Shown: one piece after another, positions 15,501-27,006 of the stretch
Position numbering within the stretch: position 1 is the stretch's first letter
How the letters are laid out: each line of letters opens with the position of its first letter
Assembly (NCBI GenBank): GCA_026873275.1
Contig: JANTUC010000013.1
Coordinates: 1,302,001-1,366,000 of the forward strand
Length of the DNA stretch: 64,000 nucleotides
DNA from: Pseudopithomyces maydicus
Taxonomy: Eukaryota > Ascomycota > Dothideomycetes > Pleosporales > Didymosphaeriaceae
Reading direction: 5' to 3'
Program-made: the position numbers and the translations under genes
Notes under the pieces: model-generated
The model's input: the letters and a program-made list of their open reading frames with translations, nothing else
Databases searched by the model: none
Told to the model about the DNA's origin: nothing

Positions 15501-18443
15501 TATTTTTTATTTAATTAAACTCCTAACTATAGAGGCTCTTTTATTACTCTACTTAGAATATTAACTAGAAGTATTATATACCTTTATAAAGGGTCTATTA
15601 AGGGCTGCTTAAAAGAATTTAAAAGTTTAAATTTTTATATAATAAGTAGTAGAGTTATTAAGTTCTAAGCGTTTTACTTAATAAAAGGGCGTAAAATAGA
15701 AAAATTAGGTATAGGCACTTATTAGCTAACTATATTATTTTAATTATAATAGAATACTACCTCTAAAGCAGTATAGCTTTATAGACCGCTTTAAAAAGTT
15801 CTTTAAGTTTTTATAATAGAAGTATAAAGTTATAATAGAATAAAATTACTATTAAGCAGAGATTATAATAGTTTATATAATTAAAATTTAATTTATATAT
15901 TTATCTCCTTTAGATCCCCCTTAAGGTAATTCTTTTTAAAGCTATTAATTATATTATAGAGGGTAGAATATATCTTTTATAAATTACCCTTAAATACATT
16001 AGCTCTTTTAAAGAGGATTTTAAAATTATATTTATTTATTATAACTTTTAATATAGTATTACTCTACACCCGCGCTCTAAAAATTATAAATAAAATATTA
16101 CTTTATAGCTCCAGCTAAATTTCTTAATAAGTTTAATTTTATATTTACTAATTAGTAATTTAAAATCTTTTTTTAATTTTCTACAGGAGTTACTTATATT
16201 ACCCTATAAATAGAGTTATACTAGATATATCTCTTATTAAGTAATTTACGTTACTAAACTAAAAGTAAAAGAACTTAAAAAATTAATTATAAAAGTAGTA
16301 GGCTTAATTCTTTTTATATAGTTAAATAAGCTATAGGTAATAATTTATATTATATTTTAATAACGCGTAGCTAAAATATATTCTATTACTTTTTTATTTA
16401 TTCTTAGGTATCTAGTTTCTATCCCTATATTAGTTCTACTATAGGCGAGGCCCCTACTTTATTAAAAGCTAGTATAACTTTATAGGGACTTTAATAAATT
16501 TATAGATAATCTAGTATTTTTACTTAAATTACTTAAGTAAGTAGCTAATTTAGCTAGTTAACTTAATATAATCTAGCTTAAAAAGTATTTTAAGAACTTT
16601 ATATTTTAATTAATATCCTTTATTTTTTAGAGGTGCCTATAGCCTAATTTTTTAATAATTAATATAACTTTTTAAATATTTAAGCTTATTTCCTTTAAAT
16701 TCTTATATAATTATTATATTTTTATATTTCTATTAGCTTTAGGGGCAATCTTAAAGTAATTTAATAATATTAATACTATCTATAATTAAATAATTAATAA
16801 GACCTATAGGTAACTACGCTAATTTACCTACTTTATATCCTTAGCTAAAATAAAGTTATAGGTATATTAAGTATTCTAGCTTATATATATAAAATTATAA
16901 TTTAAAATACCCCTCCTCTACTCCTCTAATCCCTTTATAAAAATATAAATAGTACTTATATTATACGTGGGCAGGTCACTAGGCATAGACTTAAATAATA
17001 ATATATATAATAGTATATATTCTTTATCTTATTAATATAATTTTTAAAAAAAGAAGAAGTCTTTTTTATACTTTTAAATCTAGTTTTGCTTTATATAGGC
17101 TTTTATATATATTATAAATTTAATATAATATTATATTATTTTTAGCTTAGGGTTCTAAAAAGTATAAAAATAAAATCTCTCTAAAAAGGGTTAGCTTACT
17201 ACTATTTAAAAAATATTTATTTTCTTTTAATAAGCTAAAATAGCCTTCTAGAGGCCCTTTTAATTATTCTTTTTAAACTCCTTTATAAACCTAATTATAT
17301 GCTTTAATTAAGCTTAATAAAAGTTTAAAAGCTATAAAAGCTTATTAAAGTTATTACATTAATAATAGTTAGTAATATAATTATAGTCTTTTAAAAACTC
17401 TATCGCATTATTATTATTAAAGTATAGTAAAAGGCCTAATATATACAGCTATAATATATATCCTCTACTTATAAAGGGTATCTAATACTCTTTAAGATAA
17501 ATTAGTTTAAAGTTTAATTTATTTTTACTACCTCTAAATAGAATAAATAATTTTTAGTTACTAGAGTTGCTAGATAGATTATATTTAATATATATAAATA
17601 TAATAATAATAGAGTTGTAGGCAATTATAATTAATAATAAAGGTATATAAATAGTAAGCTAAGCATAGTATAATAGTAATCTAGTAAATAATAGGAAATT
17701 TATAATAGGGAGCTTTTTATTTTATAACTAAAAATTCTTTTAGCTCTAATCTTCTTAATTAATATTTAATTAATATACCTTTTTAATAATTATTAATTAT
17801 ATAATACTCTCTTAGTATGCTTTTACTCTTTTAGTAGTAATTATAATATTTATATATAAATAGAATATTTTTTATATTAAATTTAAAGCTTCTTACTCTC
17901 TTTTTAGGACTACTTTTATTTAATTATAATTTCTTATTATAGGGGCACCCAAAACTTTATTAAATATAATAATTTATTATATTACTATAGCACCTTATAT
18001 TCTATATAAATAACTTAATAAATAAATAGATATATAAAGTTAAACTAATACCTATTAGATAATTTTTTTAATCTTTTTTTACTTACTGCGCCCTTTTAAT
18101 ATAGTTACTATTAAAGTAGTGCTAAATATATATAAGGATTTTTAATTAAAATCCTATAGACGTCTCTAGTAGAATAAGAAATCTAAGAATATTAAACGCG
18201 TATAATAGTAGTAGTTAGAGGAGTTACTATATAGGTATAATAGACTAATATAATATATATAATAAATTAAAACTATTTAATAGAAAGGCCTTATCGTCGT
18301 CCTTATTTAAGTTATAAGGTATAAAGGTAGGATAGTCCTCCTATTAAGGATTTCTCTTAATAAATATACTAATTAAAGTCTTACCTAATACCATATAATT
18401 AATTAATTAAATTATCTATCTATAGGGAGACCACCTCCCCACG
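12543..18443 (-). repeat. Long RIP-degraded repeat, copy 2
   Basis: Second copy of the repeat at 1-5902, ending in the same GGGAG...CTCCCC hairpin near 18424-18441. The two copies differ mainly by transitions and stay in register over 5.9 kb, so they descend from one element. The left boundary given is only where the window-edge copy begins to match; this copy may extend further left. Element class is not identifiable by eye. Confidence 0.75.
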
Positions 18444-19811
18444 GTATAGTAGTAAATTTAAAAAATAATTTTTTAAGTAATTATATATCTTTAAATTCAT
18501 AACTAAAAAGTAAATTATAATAGCAGATTTTTCTTTTTTTCTATTAAAATTAAATAGGAATATAAGTATTTTTATTAGCTTTAATTAATAGCCTCTAAAT
18601 ATAGTTTAATTCTTATTAATAAAAACTACTCCTTTGGCCCTAATATTAATTATAGTATAAATAAGCAGTATACAAATTCCTTATTTTGATAAGGCTTTTT
18701 ATATTATAAATTAAATATAATTTCTCTTTTTTTAGGTCCTTATTTAGAAAGGTTTTATATAATTTTATAATAATATTAATAGTAGTAGGGCGCGTATCTA
18801 ATACTTAATTATAATTTAAATTAATATTATTCTTTTTGCTAAGGAGCGGCAGAAGGATATAAATAATAAAAATAGATAATCTTTTCTTAAATAAGAATTA
18901 AAACTATAAGTAAGGCTATAAAAAAATCTAAATATATAATCTTTATATAATTAAATAGGTTAAATAAAAGTAAATTATAAGTAATGAGTAATCAGGTCCC
19001 CCTTTTTTTATAATAAAAATATTCTCCTCGCTCTCTATATTTATTAATATTAGAATTTTAATATTTTTAGTTCTAGTATCAGCAAGTAGTATTAAGGTTA
19101 ATAAAATTAGTATTAGGTATATACTAATTATAGCTTAATTAAAGAATAAATATAAAAGTAGTTTAGTATTATATATTTTATTATAAAGTACAGGTATTAA
19201 ATAAATTATTATAGTATTTTCTTTTATTCTTTAGCTTCTACAGGAAGATAATAAATTTATATATATTATAATTAGGCGCATTTATATTAGTAAACTATTT
19301 TTTTAGTTTGTAAAATAAAATAGCTCTTAATAAAGTAATTTAAGAATTCTTTTAAACCTCTCCTTTTAGAATAAGCTATTAAAACTTAGTATAAAAGATA
19401 ATAAACTTCTTATTTTATAATTTTAGCTAGGATAGCTTCTTATATATATTATTTATATAATTAGGGTTTTTCTGGGCTTATTCTAAAATATATAAGATAT
19501 TAAAATAATTAAACAATTAATACTTACTATTTAGAATATAGAATAGAATCTATATATAGATAGGGCCTCTTAATTAATTAAGTATATAAAATATTCTCTT
19601 AGTCAGGATAGGAAATTAATTAATATTAATTTTTATATTTTAATAAATTTTAAATTAGAAGCTGTAGAAATCCTTTTAATTTTTTTAAAAAATTATTAAG
19701 TTAGAAAGTTATTTAAATAGGTAAATAAAAAAGATAAACTAAAAAGTAATAAAAAAGCTTTTATAGCTCTTATAGCTAGGACCGCTTTAATAACTAATAA
19801 ATTAATTAAAA
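18444..19811. other. AT-rich flank of the Tc1 element, no gene recognised
   Basis: Degraded sequence with a few less-mutated islands, for example 18640-18700 and 18990-19080, that keep CA and TG dinucleotides. Minus-strand frames around 18700-19150 have few stops over short runs but match no family I recognise. Confidence 0.4.
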
Positions 19812-19813
19812 TA

Positions 19814-19842
19814 CAGTAGGGTGACAGATTAAAAGCGTAATC
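19814..19842 (+). repeat. Left terminal inverted repeat of the Tc1 element
   Basis: A 29-base TIR beginning CAGTAGGGTGACAGA. It matches the reverse complement of 21851-21879 at 27 of 29 positions; the two mismatches are adjacent, at TIR positions 16-17. Confidence 0.95.
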
Positions 19843-20538
19843 GTTTTTTTAATAGTTTTTAAAAGCTTATAACTCTATCAAATAATTAGATAAAAATATG
19901 ACAAAATAATAGAAAAATAGAGAAAATCTAGAAGATCCTTTTAGGCCTAGCGTCTAGCTGGCTTATATAATCTTTTAGGGGGTAGATTTGGCAGTGATTT
20001 TAGGGTAGAAAAAAGTATAAAATATAATTATTTATAATTTTTTTTAGCGTATAAAATCTAGTTTTTTTATTTTATTTTAAAACTAGTCCTATATTAATAA
20101 ATATATTAAAAAAGCTTTATATATTTATTAACTAGTTTTTTCACAATAATTAATTAAAATAAATTCAATTTCAACAAGATAAATTAAGTATTAAATTTAT
20201 TTAATACTTAGTATAAGACCCCTTAGCCTCCTTTAAGTCCATATAATGTTAAGGTATAGATAATATACAATTATGTATTATTTCTTGTGGTATTTTATGC
20301 CACTCTTCAGAAATAACTCTTTTATACTTATTTAAATCCTCCGATTTTAAAATATTTGGTAAACGCCAATTATAGCGTTTATTAACTCTATTTTTTAAAA
20401 TAGACCAAATATTTTCTATAGGATTTAAATTAGGACTGAAAGCTGAGTAAGTAAAAAGCTTAATTTTATTACGGTTAAACTATAATAAAGCTTTATTACT
20501 TTTATAAATTTTTAAGTTATCTTGTTGAAATTGCCAAC

Positions 20539-20647
20539 CTAATGAGATATTAGTATAAAATTTATAAAAAAATTAGTATATAATAATATATTAATTATAT
20601 ATTATTATATATTAAAAAAAGGGGTAAAATAAAAAGGTAATATTTAC
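20539..20647 (-). other. Intron 2 of the Tc1 transposase pseudogene
   Basis: Minus-strand GT at 20647 and AG at 20539-20540, 109 nt, with TACTAAT shortly before the acceptor. Removing it joins the codons before WQFQQDN in phase 1 without a shift, which supports it as a real spliced intron. Confidence 0.8.
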
Positions 20648-20802
20648 CGTGTTTAATATACGGTTTAACTTCTTTTTAAGAACTTTTTCAATATAGTCCT
20701 CTGTTTTAAAAGACGTCTTATTTAAAGAGTCTTTTATAAAGACTAAATTTGACCTTCCTCCTATCCAAATAGCGCCCCAAACTTGAACCGAAATATTATG
20801 CC

Positions 20803-20867
20803 CTATATTTTAATTAGTAAGCAATATTATAAAAAACTAAAATATTTAAAAAATCTATTTTACGTAC
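20803..20867 (-). other. Intron 1 of the Tc1 transposase pseudogene
   Basis: Minus-strand donor GTACGT at 20867 and acceptor TAG ending at 20803, 65 nt, with a TTACTAAT branch-like motif. It is phase 1 and joins the exons so that the WGAI region stays in frame with the sequence just upstream. Confidence 0.75.
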
Positions 20868-21850
20868 CTCTATTAATATTTGAAACCAAACCGTCACCTA
20901 TTTTAGATTTTCTTTTTTTCTATAATACTTCTGTCTAGATCCATGGCCTCTTTCTATTGCTGACTCATCAGAAAATATAACTCTAAAAAAATCTGTTTTT
21001 TTATATTTTTTAATTGATTTTTTGCGTATATAAAACGCTTTTTTTTATTTTTTTATCCAAATAAGGCTTTTTAAAAGAAGTATTACAAGAATAACCTTCT
21101 TCTTTTAAAAACCTTTGTAACGTCCGTTTTGAAATATCCAAATTATTAATCAATATTAACTCATTATTTTGTACTTTTGGATTTTTTATAAAGTCTCGAT
21201 TAATAACCCTTTTTTCTTTATTTTGAATTTTTCTAATTGGTCCACTTTTTGTTTTATTTAAATTAAGGGTTTTTATAGTTTTATTTTATTTTTTATCTTT
21301 AATTCGACGAATTACGTTATAAATAGACGATTTAGGCTTTTTTGTAATATTTGAAATAGTATTAATAGAAATATTATTAATATATAATTCTTCTACCTTT
21401 TCCTCCAATTTTGAGAATTTTAGAGCCATTTTGAGGAAATAGGTGTTTAAAATTAAAAAGTAAAAAGATATTACTATAAACTAAAAAACTATTAAAAAAT
21501 CACGTGATTTAAGCTTACGTAATTTTTAAATTAAAATTGACTATAATACTAATTAATTATTTAGTTAGTAAACTAGTCTCGAAAATTCGGTCACGTGACC
21601 TGTACTAACTATATTAGGTTAGAAAATTAAAAAATTAAAAATTTATACGTTTAAAAAAATATTAAGGATTTTAATTTTTACTTTTTTTAACCCTAACTTT
21701 ACCTAATTTTAAAAAATAGACTAAGCTATTTTAGGCAATTTTAAATTAAAAATATTAACTTTATAACTTTTTCTAAAAGTTTAATATTTCGAAAAAAATT
21801 AAAAACTAATACTGAATTTATTATAGTTTTTTTAAAAAAGCAATTTTTTG

Positions 21851-21879
21851 GATTACGCTTTTTGTCTGTCACCCTACTG
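21851..21879 (-). repeat. Right terminal inverted repeat of the Tc1 element
   Basis: A 29-base TIR ending in CACCCTACTG, followed by TA. It pairs with 19814-19842 at 27 of 29 positions. Confidence 0.95.
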
Positions 21880-23892
21880 TATATATATTAAAAGAATATA
21901 AAAAGTCTAGTATATTATTTAAACTACTTAAAATATTATATAATTTATAAATATCTCTACTACTATAGCAGAGAGAATTTACTATAACTTTAATTAAATT
22001 TAAATTCTAAGTTATTCTATATAAATCCTACTATATAATTAGAAATAAAATTATTATTTTCTTTTATATAGATAACATTATCTTTATAAATTATAAGAGT
22101 AAAGCCTATAAAACCTAAAGGATAGTAAAGTAACTTAAAAAAAATATAATAATAGAAGAACACAATCTATAATAATTTCTAAAAATAAAAGTTATAAGGG
22201 AGTAAGAAATTTAATATATTAAATTTTTTTAAGAGGCCTATTATATAAAAATTAACTAACTTATTAATAATTAAAATATTAATTATAATATTCTAATAGT
22301 AAACTATAAATCAAAGCTAAAGAAAGGACTAATAATATTAATAAAAATTAATAAATTTTAACGCAAGATTAGGTTACTACTATATATTTTAGTAAATACT
22401 TAACTTAATATTATATTTATAACTTTAAGGTTAGCGTAATTTCTCTTAAATTTAAATATTAAGTATTAATATACAGCCGACTAAGTACTATTATATTTTA
22501 AAGAGACTAGACGACTTGCACTCTAAATAAGTAGAAAAGATATTTTAAAAATTACTAGTAATATATTATTTATAGATAATATAATTAATTATAAAAGCTC
22601 CTAAGAATATACTATTAAGCTATTTAATAAACTCATTGCCTAGAGAGTAAATGAATAAAATATTATTATAACTTTTACTATAGAAGCTAAACTGCTAGTA
22701 TTATTATAAATAATTAAAAAAGTAATCTTTATTATAAAATTAATTAAAGAATTAAAAGTTTCATTATTTAGTCCTATAATTACTATCTAATATAATAACT
22801 AATAGATGATTAAATTAATTACTTAAAAGATATTTAAGCTATAGATAAAGCTTAAGTATATAAATATATATAATTACTAGCTCTAATAAGAGATAACTAA
22901 AGGATATATTAATATAAAATATATATAATTAGTAGATATAATCGCCAATAAATTTATAAAAATACTTTTAAGAAATTAGTAGTAAGAATTCCTAAACTAA
23001 CTAGGCCTAGTTAAAGTATAGAATTGATAAGTAGTCTATAAAATATAGGTTAATAAAATATAAATATATCTTAATAATTTTAGCCTATTTAGATAACCTT
23101 AAAAATAGCTTAAAGGATTTTAAGCTAAAGAGGTATATTAAATAGTAATTAAAGATATAGAATAGTTAAAAGTCTATTAAGAAGGAATGCTTAGACTATA
23201 ATTTTAAATTTTATAAAAGATACTACCTTAGAATATAAATAATATAATAAATAATTATTAATAACAAGAGAATTACAGCGACTTACTGTAAAGCACTATA
23301 AATTTAATAATAAGATAGGTAAATAGATAGATAAAATAAATAATGATTAAATTATTTTATTAATATAGAATAGCTATTTATAATAAATAGTTACTAAGTA
23401 GATAGATTAACTTAATAAAATATAGCTTAAAAAGCTACTAAAGATTTAGCTATATAAAAAAGGTCTCTTTTTAATAATATTTTAGTAGTTTAACTACCTA
23501 AGCTCTTATTTAATTAATTTTAATCAACCCTATAAGCTGCGCCGTGACATAATAGTACTAATATTAATACTAATTTATATAAATCTTTAGGATAAATCTA
23601 GCTTATCTTTTATAAATTATTAAGTAAAGATTATAGAAAAGATACTAAAAGATAATAATTACTAAGTAATTAAAAATAAATATAGTTAAAAAAGGAAGAT
23701 AAATTAAAATTAAAATTTTAAAAATATTTTTAAGCCTTATAGAGAGGAGACTTAAGTAAAGGATATAATAGAAATTAAAAAGAGTCTTATAAGAATATAA
23801 TAATAATTTCTATAATTTATATTAAATAATTAATGATTATTATACCTAGTATTATAATTAGTATTATAATATTAACAAGTGTCTATCTAAAT

Positions 23893-23971
23893 ACCTTTTT
23901 ATATAATTAAATAATTGCTTATTATATTAATCATTGAAACCTTCTAGAACTTATAGGTCTTAATTGAGACT
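23893..23971 (-). repeat. 5'-end fragment of the poly(A)-tailed retroelement, reversed
   Basis: The reverse complement shares the start of the elements at 29031 and 45884: a GTCTC..GAGAC palindrome degraded to GTCTCAATTAAGACC, then GTTCTAGAAGGTTTC and AATGATTAATA. Similarity ends about 80 bases in, so this is a truncated or internally deleted copy. Confidence 0.6.
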
Positions 23972-24164
23972 GAATCTATATACTAATATATAATTATAAT
24001 TAATAGGTATATAGGGAGAGTAAAAAATACTATATATAATTAAAAATAAATAAAAAATTTAATAATACTATTTATACCTGATATAAAAGGGTAATAATTA
24101 TACTAAAATATAGAAAATGCCTTAAGAGGGCGGTACTATAAAAATATATAATTATTAGAGCACT

Positions 24165-24358
24165 AACGGTAAGGTACCTCTTTAGCATAACTTGGTATAT
24201 AATAGTATAATTAGGCCCTATTACAAGATAATAAGTAATTATTAATTATTATTAGCTATAAAGGCTAAAAAGCTAATAAATTTAATTTAGTAGTAATCTA
24301 TCTCTTCTATAATTATATATTTATTTTTTACTAGCACTTATCTATATTACTTATAACT
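24165..24358 (-). repeat. Short dispersed repeat, copy 2 (inverted)
   Basis: Reverse complement of the repeat at 7112-7330, with RIP-type differences. It begins and ends abruptly, just left of the gag remnant of element B. Confidence 0.6.
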
Positions 24359-24640
24359 AAAATTTAATATTTAAATTACTCTCTACTTTATTGCGAGCAG
24401 TCCGTATAAAATTATTAATATAAGAATTAAAAATTAGAGAACTCTATATTTTAGTAATATTTTAAATTTTAATATTGCCTCTATTAACAGTAGAAATAAA
24501 AAAATAGTAAAAGAACTAGCTATAATTCTATCTATTTTAGTTAAAAATACTAATTCTATATTATTATAAGACTCTTTAAATAAGTAATTATCTATTATTT
24601 TAAATTTTTAATTTAAGTTAATAGTATTAGATAATATTAT

Positions 24641-26757
24641 TTCACGTTAAATTAATATAAAAAGATTTAAAAATTTCATAGAAGATAAGATGTGGCTAAA
24701 AGAGCGGAAAAATAAATATAAATTTTAATATATTAACTTTATCTTAAATAAATATTAACAGGGGGATACTAGAGCTCTCTTTAATAATAAAAAAATAACT
24801 TTTTTAAAATATTTAATACTATTAATACTGTTTTTATACCTTCTAATATAAAAGTATGTATATAAATACTAAGTAAAAGATTAAAGGGACTATAATTGCT
24901 AAAAAGAAAATTATAATCTATAATTTTAATTTTCTAAATCCTACTTTGCGACTAAATAATTAAAAATTAATTATACCCTATAGTTTATTAATAAAATATT
25001 AAAAACTACTTAGAGGATTAAAGTATAGTTTAAGAAAATATAAAACCCCTTATAAAAGGAATTTTAAATTAAGTTATAATTAAAGATACTAAAAGCCCTT
25101 AAATTATTAAAAAATATTAATAACTAGTATATAATTAACTAAAATATTATTATTAAAGGACTGGATAGACGCCTTTAGAGTTATTAACTTATATATAAAA
25201 TTATTAGGAAAAATTAAGTATTATAAATATTAAATAGTAAAAGTTAGACTATATTAGGTATTTATACCTTTTAATTTAATAGAAACTATAGATAATTTTA
25301 ATGAATCTTAAAATTATAGTAGTTAATATTAAATTACAGACTTTTATTATTTATTAAATGGAAAATTTAACTAAAGACTTTTATCTATAATTAGGATCTA
25401 TAAATAAGGGATAAAAGATTTTTTAATTATAATTAGAGTCTAAAGGATAGAAGAATCCTTAAAAAAGACTTAAAAAGTAAGTTAAACAGAGTAAGGGTTT
25501 TAAAGGGATTAATTTAGTACTATTTAGTAATAATATAGATACTAATTCTATTAAGTACTATAATTATAATAAGCTAAAACACTTCTAATATAATTATTTA
25601 ATATTAGTAAAGTTGCTGGAATCTAATTAGAAGAACTTAAATAAAGTTTTAAATAAAGGCTTATTATTAGAAAAAAGTAAAAAATAAAAAATATAATAGG
25701 AGCCCTTACTGCTTATATTAATTTAATTATAAATTATTTTAATAAGGACCTTTAGGCTTTAATTAAGGGAACGTTATTTAAATAGTTATATAATTAATTT
25801 AAAGGGATACTGACTCTACCGGTAAAAGTAAATTAATTAAATAAAATTATTAATAATTTAATAAATATTATTTTAATATTTAATTTAATTACTGCCTAAC
25901 TTGCTTTAAAGTTAGAAAAAATTATTTAACCTTTTAATAAATTACTACTAAAAGCAGTAAATAAATTAAAACTAGGAGTTTATAAAATAATAACTCTAAA
26001 AATTAATTTTAAGGATTTAAAGCGGTACTATATTTTAAAAAAGATACCTTTTATAGTTATAAATATTATAGAATACGAAATATTCCTAGAACTACTATAA
26101 TTATATATAAATAATTTTATAATTAATATTATAAATTAAAGATTATTATTTAAAATTAAATAGAATTAAAAACTCTATTTAAGAATATTATAAAGCTTAA
26201 AAATATAAAAGACTTTAATTATATTTTTAAGGATTTATAAGTAGATATATATATATACTTAATAAATAAGATTAAGAAGCTTAGTTTAGTAAATATAGTT
26301 AAGTATAAAGTATTCTAAATACCCCTAATTTATAAGGAATATACCAATATAATTTTTATAAAAAATTATAAAGTTTTGGCTTCATATTTAGTAAATAACT
26401 TAAAAATCTTATTAAAAGAAGGGATTAACCCTTTTATTTTTTTCTTTATATAATTTCTTAGTAGTAGAATTAGACACCTTAAGGGAATATATAAAAAAAT
26501 ACTTATTTAAAGGCTAAATTAAATATTTAAAATTATTAGTAAGAGCCCTAATTCTTTTTATAAAAAGAAGAATAGTAGCTTGCGTTTATATATAAATTAT
26601 AAAAAATTAAATAAAATTATTACTAAAAATAGAGAACCTTTACCCCTAATTATAAAATTATTAAATTAACTTAAATAAGCTAAAGTCTTCATAAATCTAA
26701 ACCTAAAGGATATATACTATAGGGTTTATATTATAGAAGGAGATAAGTAAAAAACTA
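24641..26757 (+). pseudogene. Gypsy element B, part 1: gag to first half of reverse transcriptase
   Basis: A plus-strand Ty3/gypsy polyprotein ruined by RIP stops. Landmarks are a degraded CCHC knuckle near 25555-25600, a protease-like stretch to about 26130, and from about 26460 the RT N-terminal half. The RT part has counterparts of the elements' usual EYI..NL, the FIRPSKSP region, RxLCVDYRxLN, NRYPLPLI and AKVFTKLDLRDAYHR. It stops in the middle of the RT, right after the codons matching GDxWKT, where element C begins at 26758. The left boundary is approximate. The family makes a chromosomal cDNA copy through particles; this copy is dead. Confidence 0.8.
26753..26757 (+). repeat. Target-site duplication (left) of gypsy element C
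   Basis: AACTA lies immediately before the left LTR of C. Its partner after the right LTR is AATTA at 43265-43269, differing by one C-to-T change. Removing C plus one copy restores B's RT reading frame. Confidence 0.65.
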
Positions 26758-27006
26758 TGAGGCCCCTACCTAGTTTAGGCTACCTTAGGTCCCCTTTAGG
26801 CTGCTAAGCACCCCTTTAGGCTACTAGATACTTACTTTAGGCTATTTTATAAGTATTTACACCTATAGGCCCCTTTAATATTATATAAAAATTCTCTCTT
26901 TAGGTATCTTTTTTTAGCTAATTTAGTATATTCTTACTTAGCCTAGAATATACTATTTAATTTTACTTAAAAGGTTTACCTTATACGATTATATTATAAT
27001 CTTATA
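26758..27006 (+). repeat. Left LTR of gypsy element C
   Basis: About 249 bases starting TGAGGCCCCTACC. It contains several copies of a TTTAGGCTACTA-like unit. It aligns along its whole length with 43012-43262. The 3' end is set by loss of similarity after CTTATA. Confidence 0.85.

Larger units (their letters stand above)
20201..21429 (-). pseudogene. Tc1-type DD34E transposase, decayed, with two introns
   Basis: In its family this enzyme cuts and rejoins the element ends at TA sites in the nucleus. Translation runs from ATG at 21429 to TAA at 20201. Family landmarks in order are an N-terminal helix-turn-helix-like segment, IFSDES (first Asp), WGAI, FQQDN (second Asp) and SPNLNPIEN (Glu). Exactly 34 residues separate the second Asp and the Glu. 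Two introns are visible: 20803-20867 (GTACGT...TAG) and 20539-20647 (GTAAAT...TAG, branch-like TACTAAT), both phase 1. The frame is broken by at least two single-base losses or gains in A-runs, near 20900 and 21030-21060, and by several in-frame TAA/TAG of RIP type. It is therefore inactive. The start is the first ATG in the frame matching the N-terminal region. Confidence 0.88.
19812..21881 (-). mobile_element. Tc1/mariner-type DNA transposon with TA duplication
   Basis: The element itself is 19814-21879 (2,066 bp), flanked by TA at 19812-19813 and 21880-21881, the hallmark target duplication of the Tc1/mariner superfamily. Perfectly placed TIRs bound it, and a decayed DD34E transposase lies on the minus strand. 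CA and TG dinucleotides are far commoner than in the flanks, so it inserted after most of the RIP there. Two CACGTG motifs lie just inside the transposase-start end, at 21501-21506 and 21592-21597. Confidence 0.93.
21882..24640. other. AT-rich degraded DNA left of gypsy element B
   Basis: Mostly RIP-mutated sequence. Two short repeats are recognisable (23893-23971 and 24165-24358). Plus-strand frames around 23510-23810 carry runs with few stops, and several of those stops fit RIP of Trp or Gln codons, but I cannot assign a family. The 5' LTR of element B should lie in this area; I could not locate it. Confidence 0.4.
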
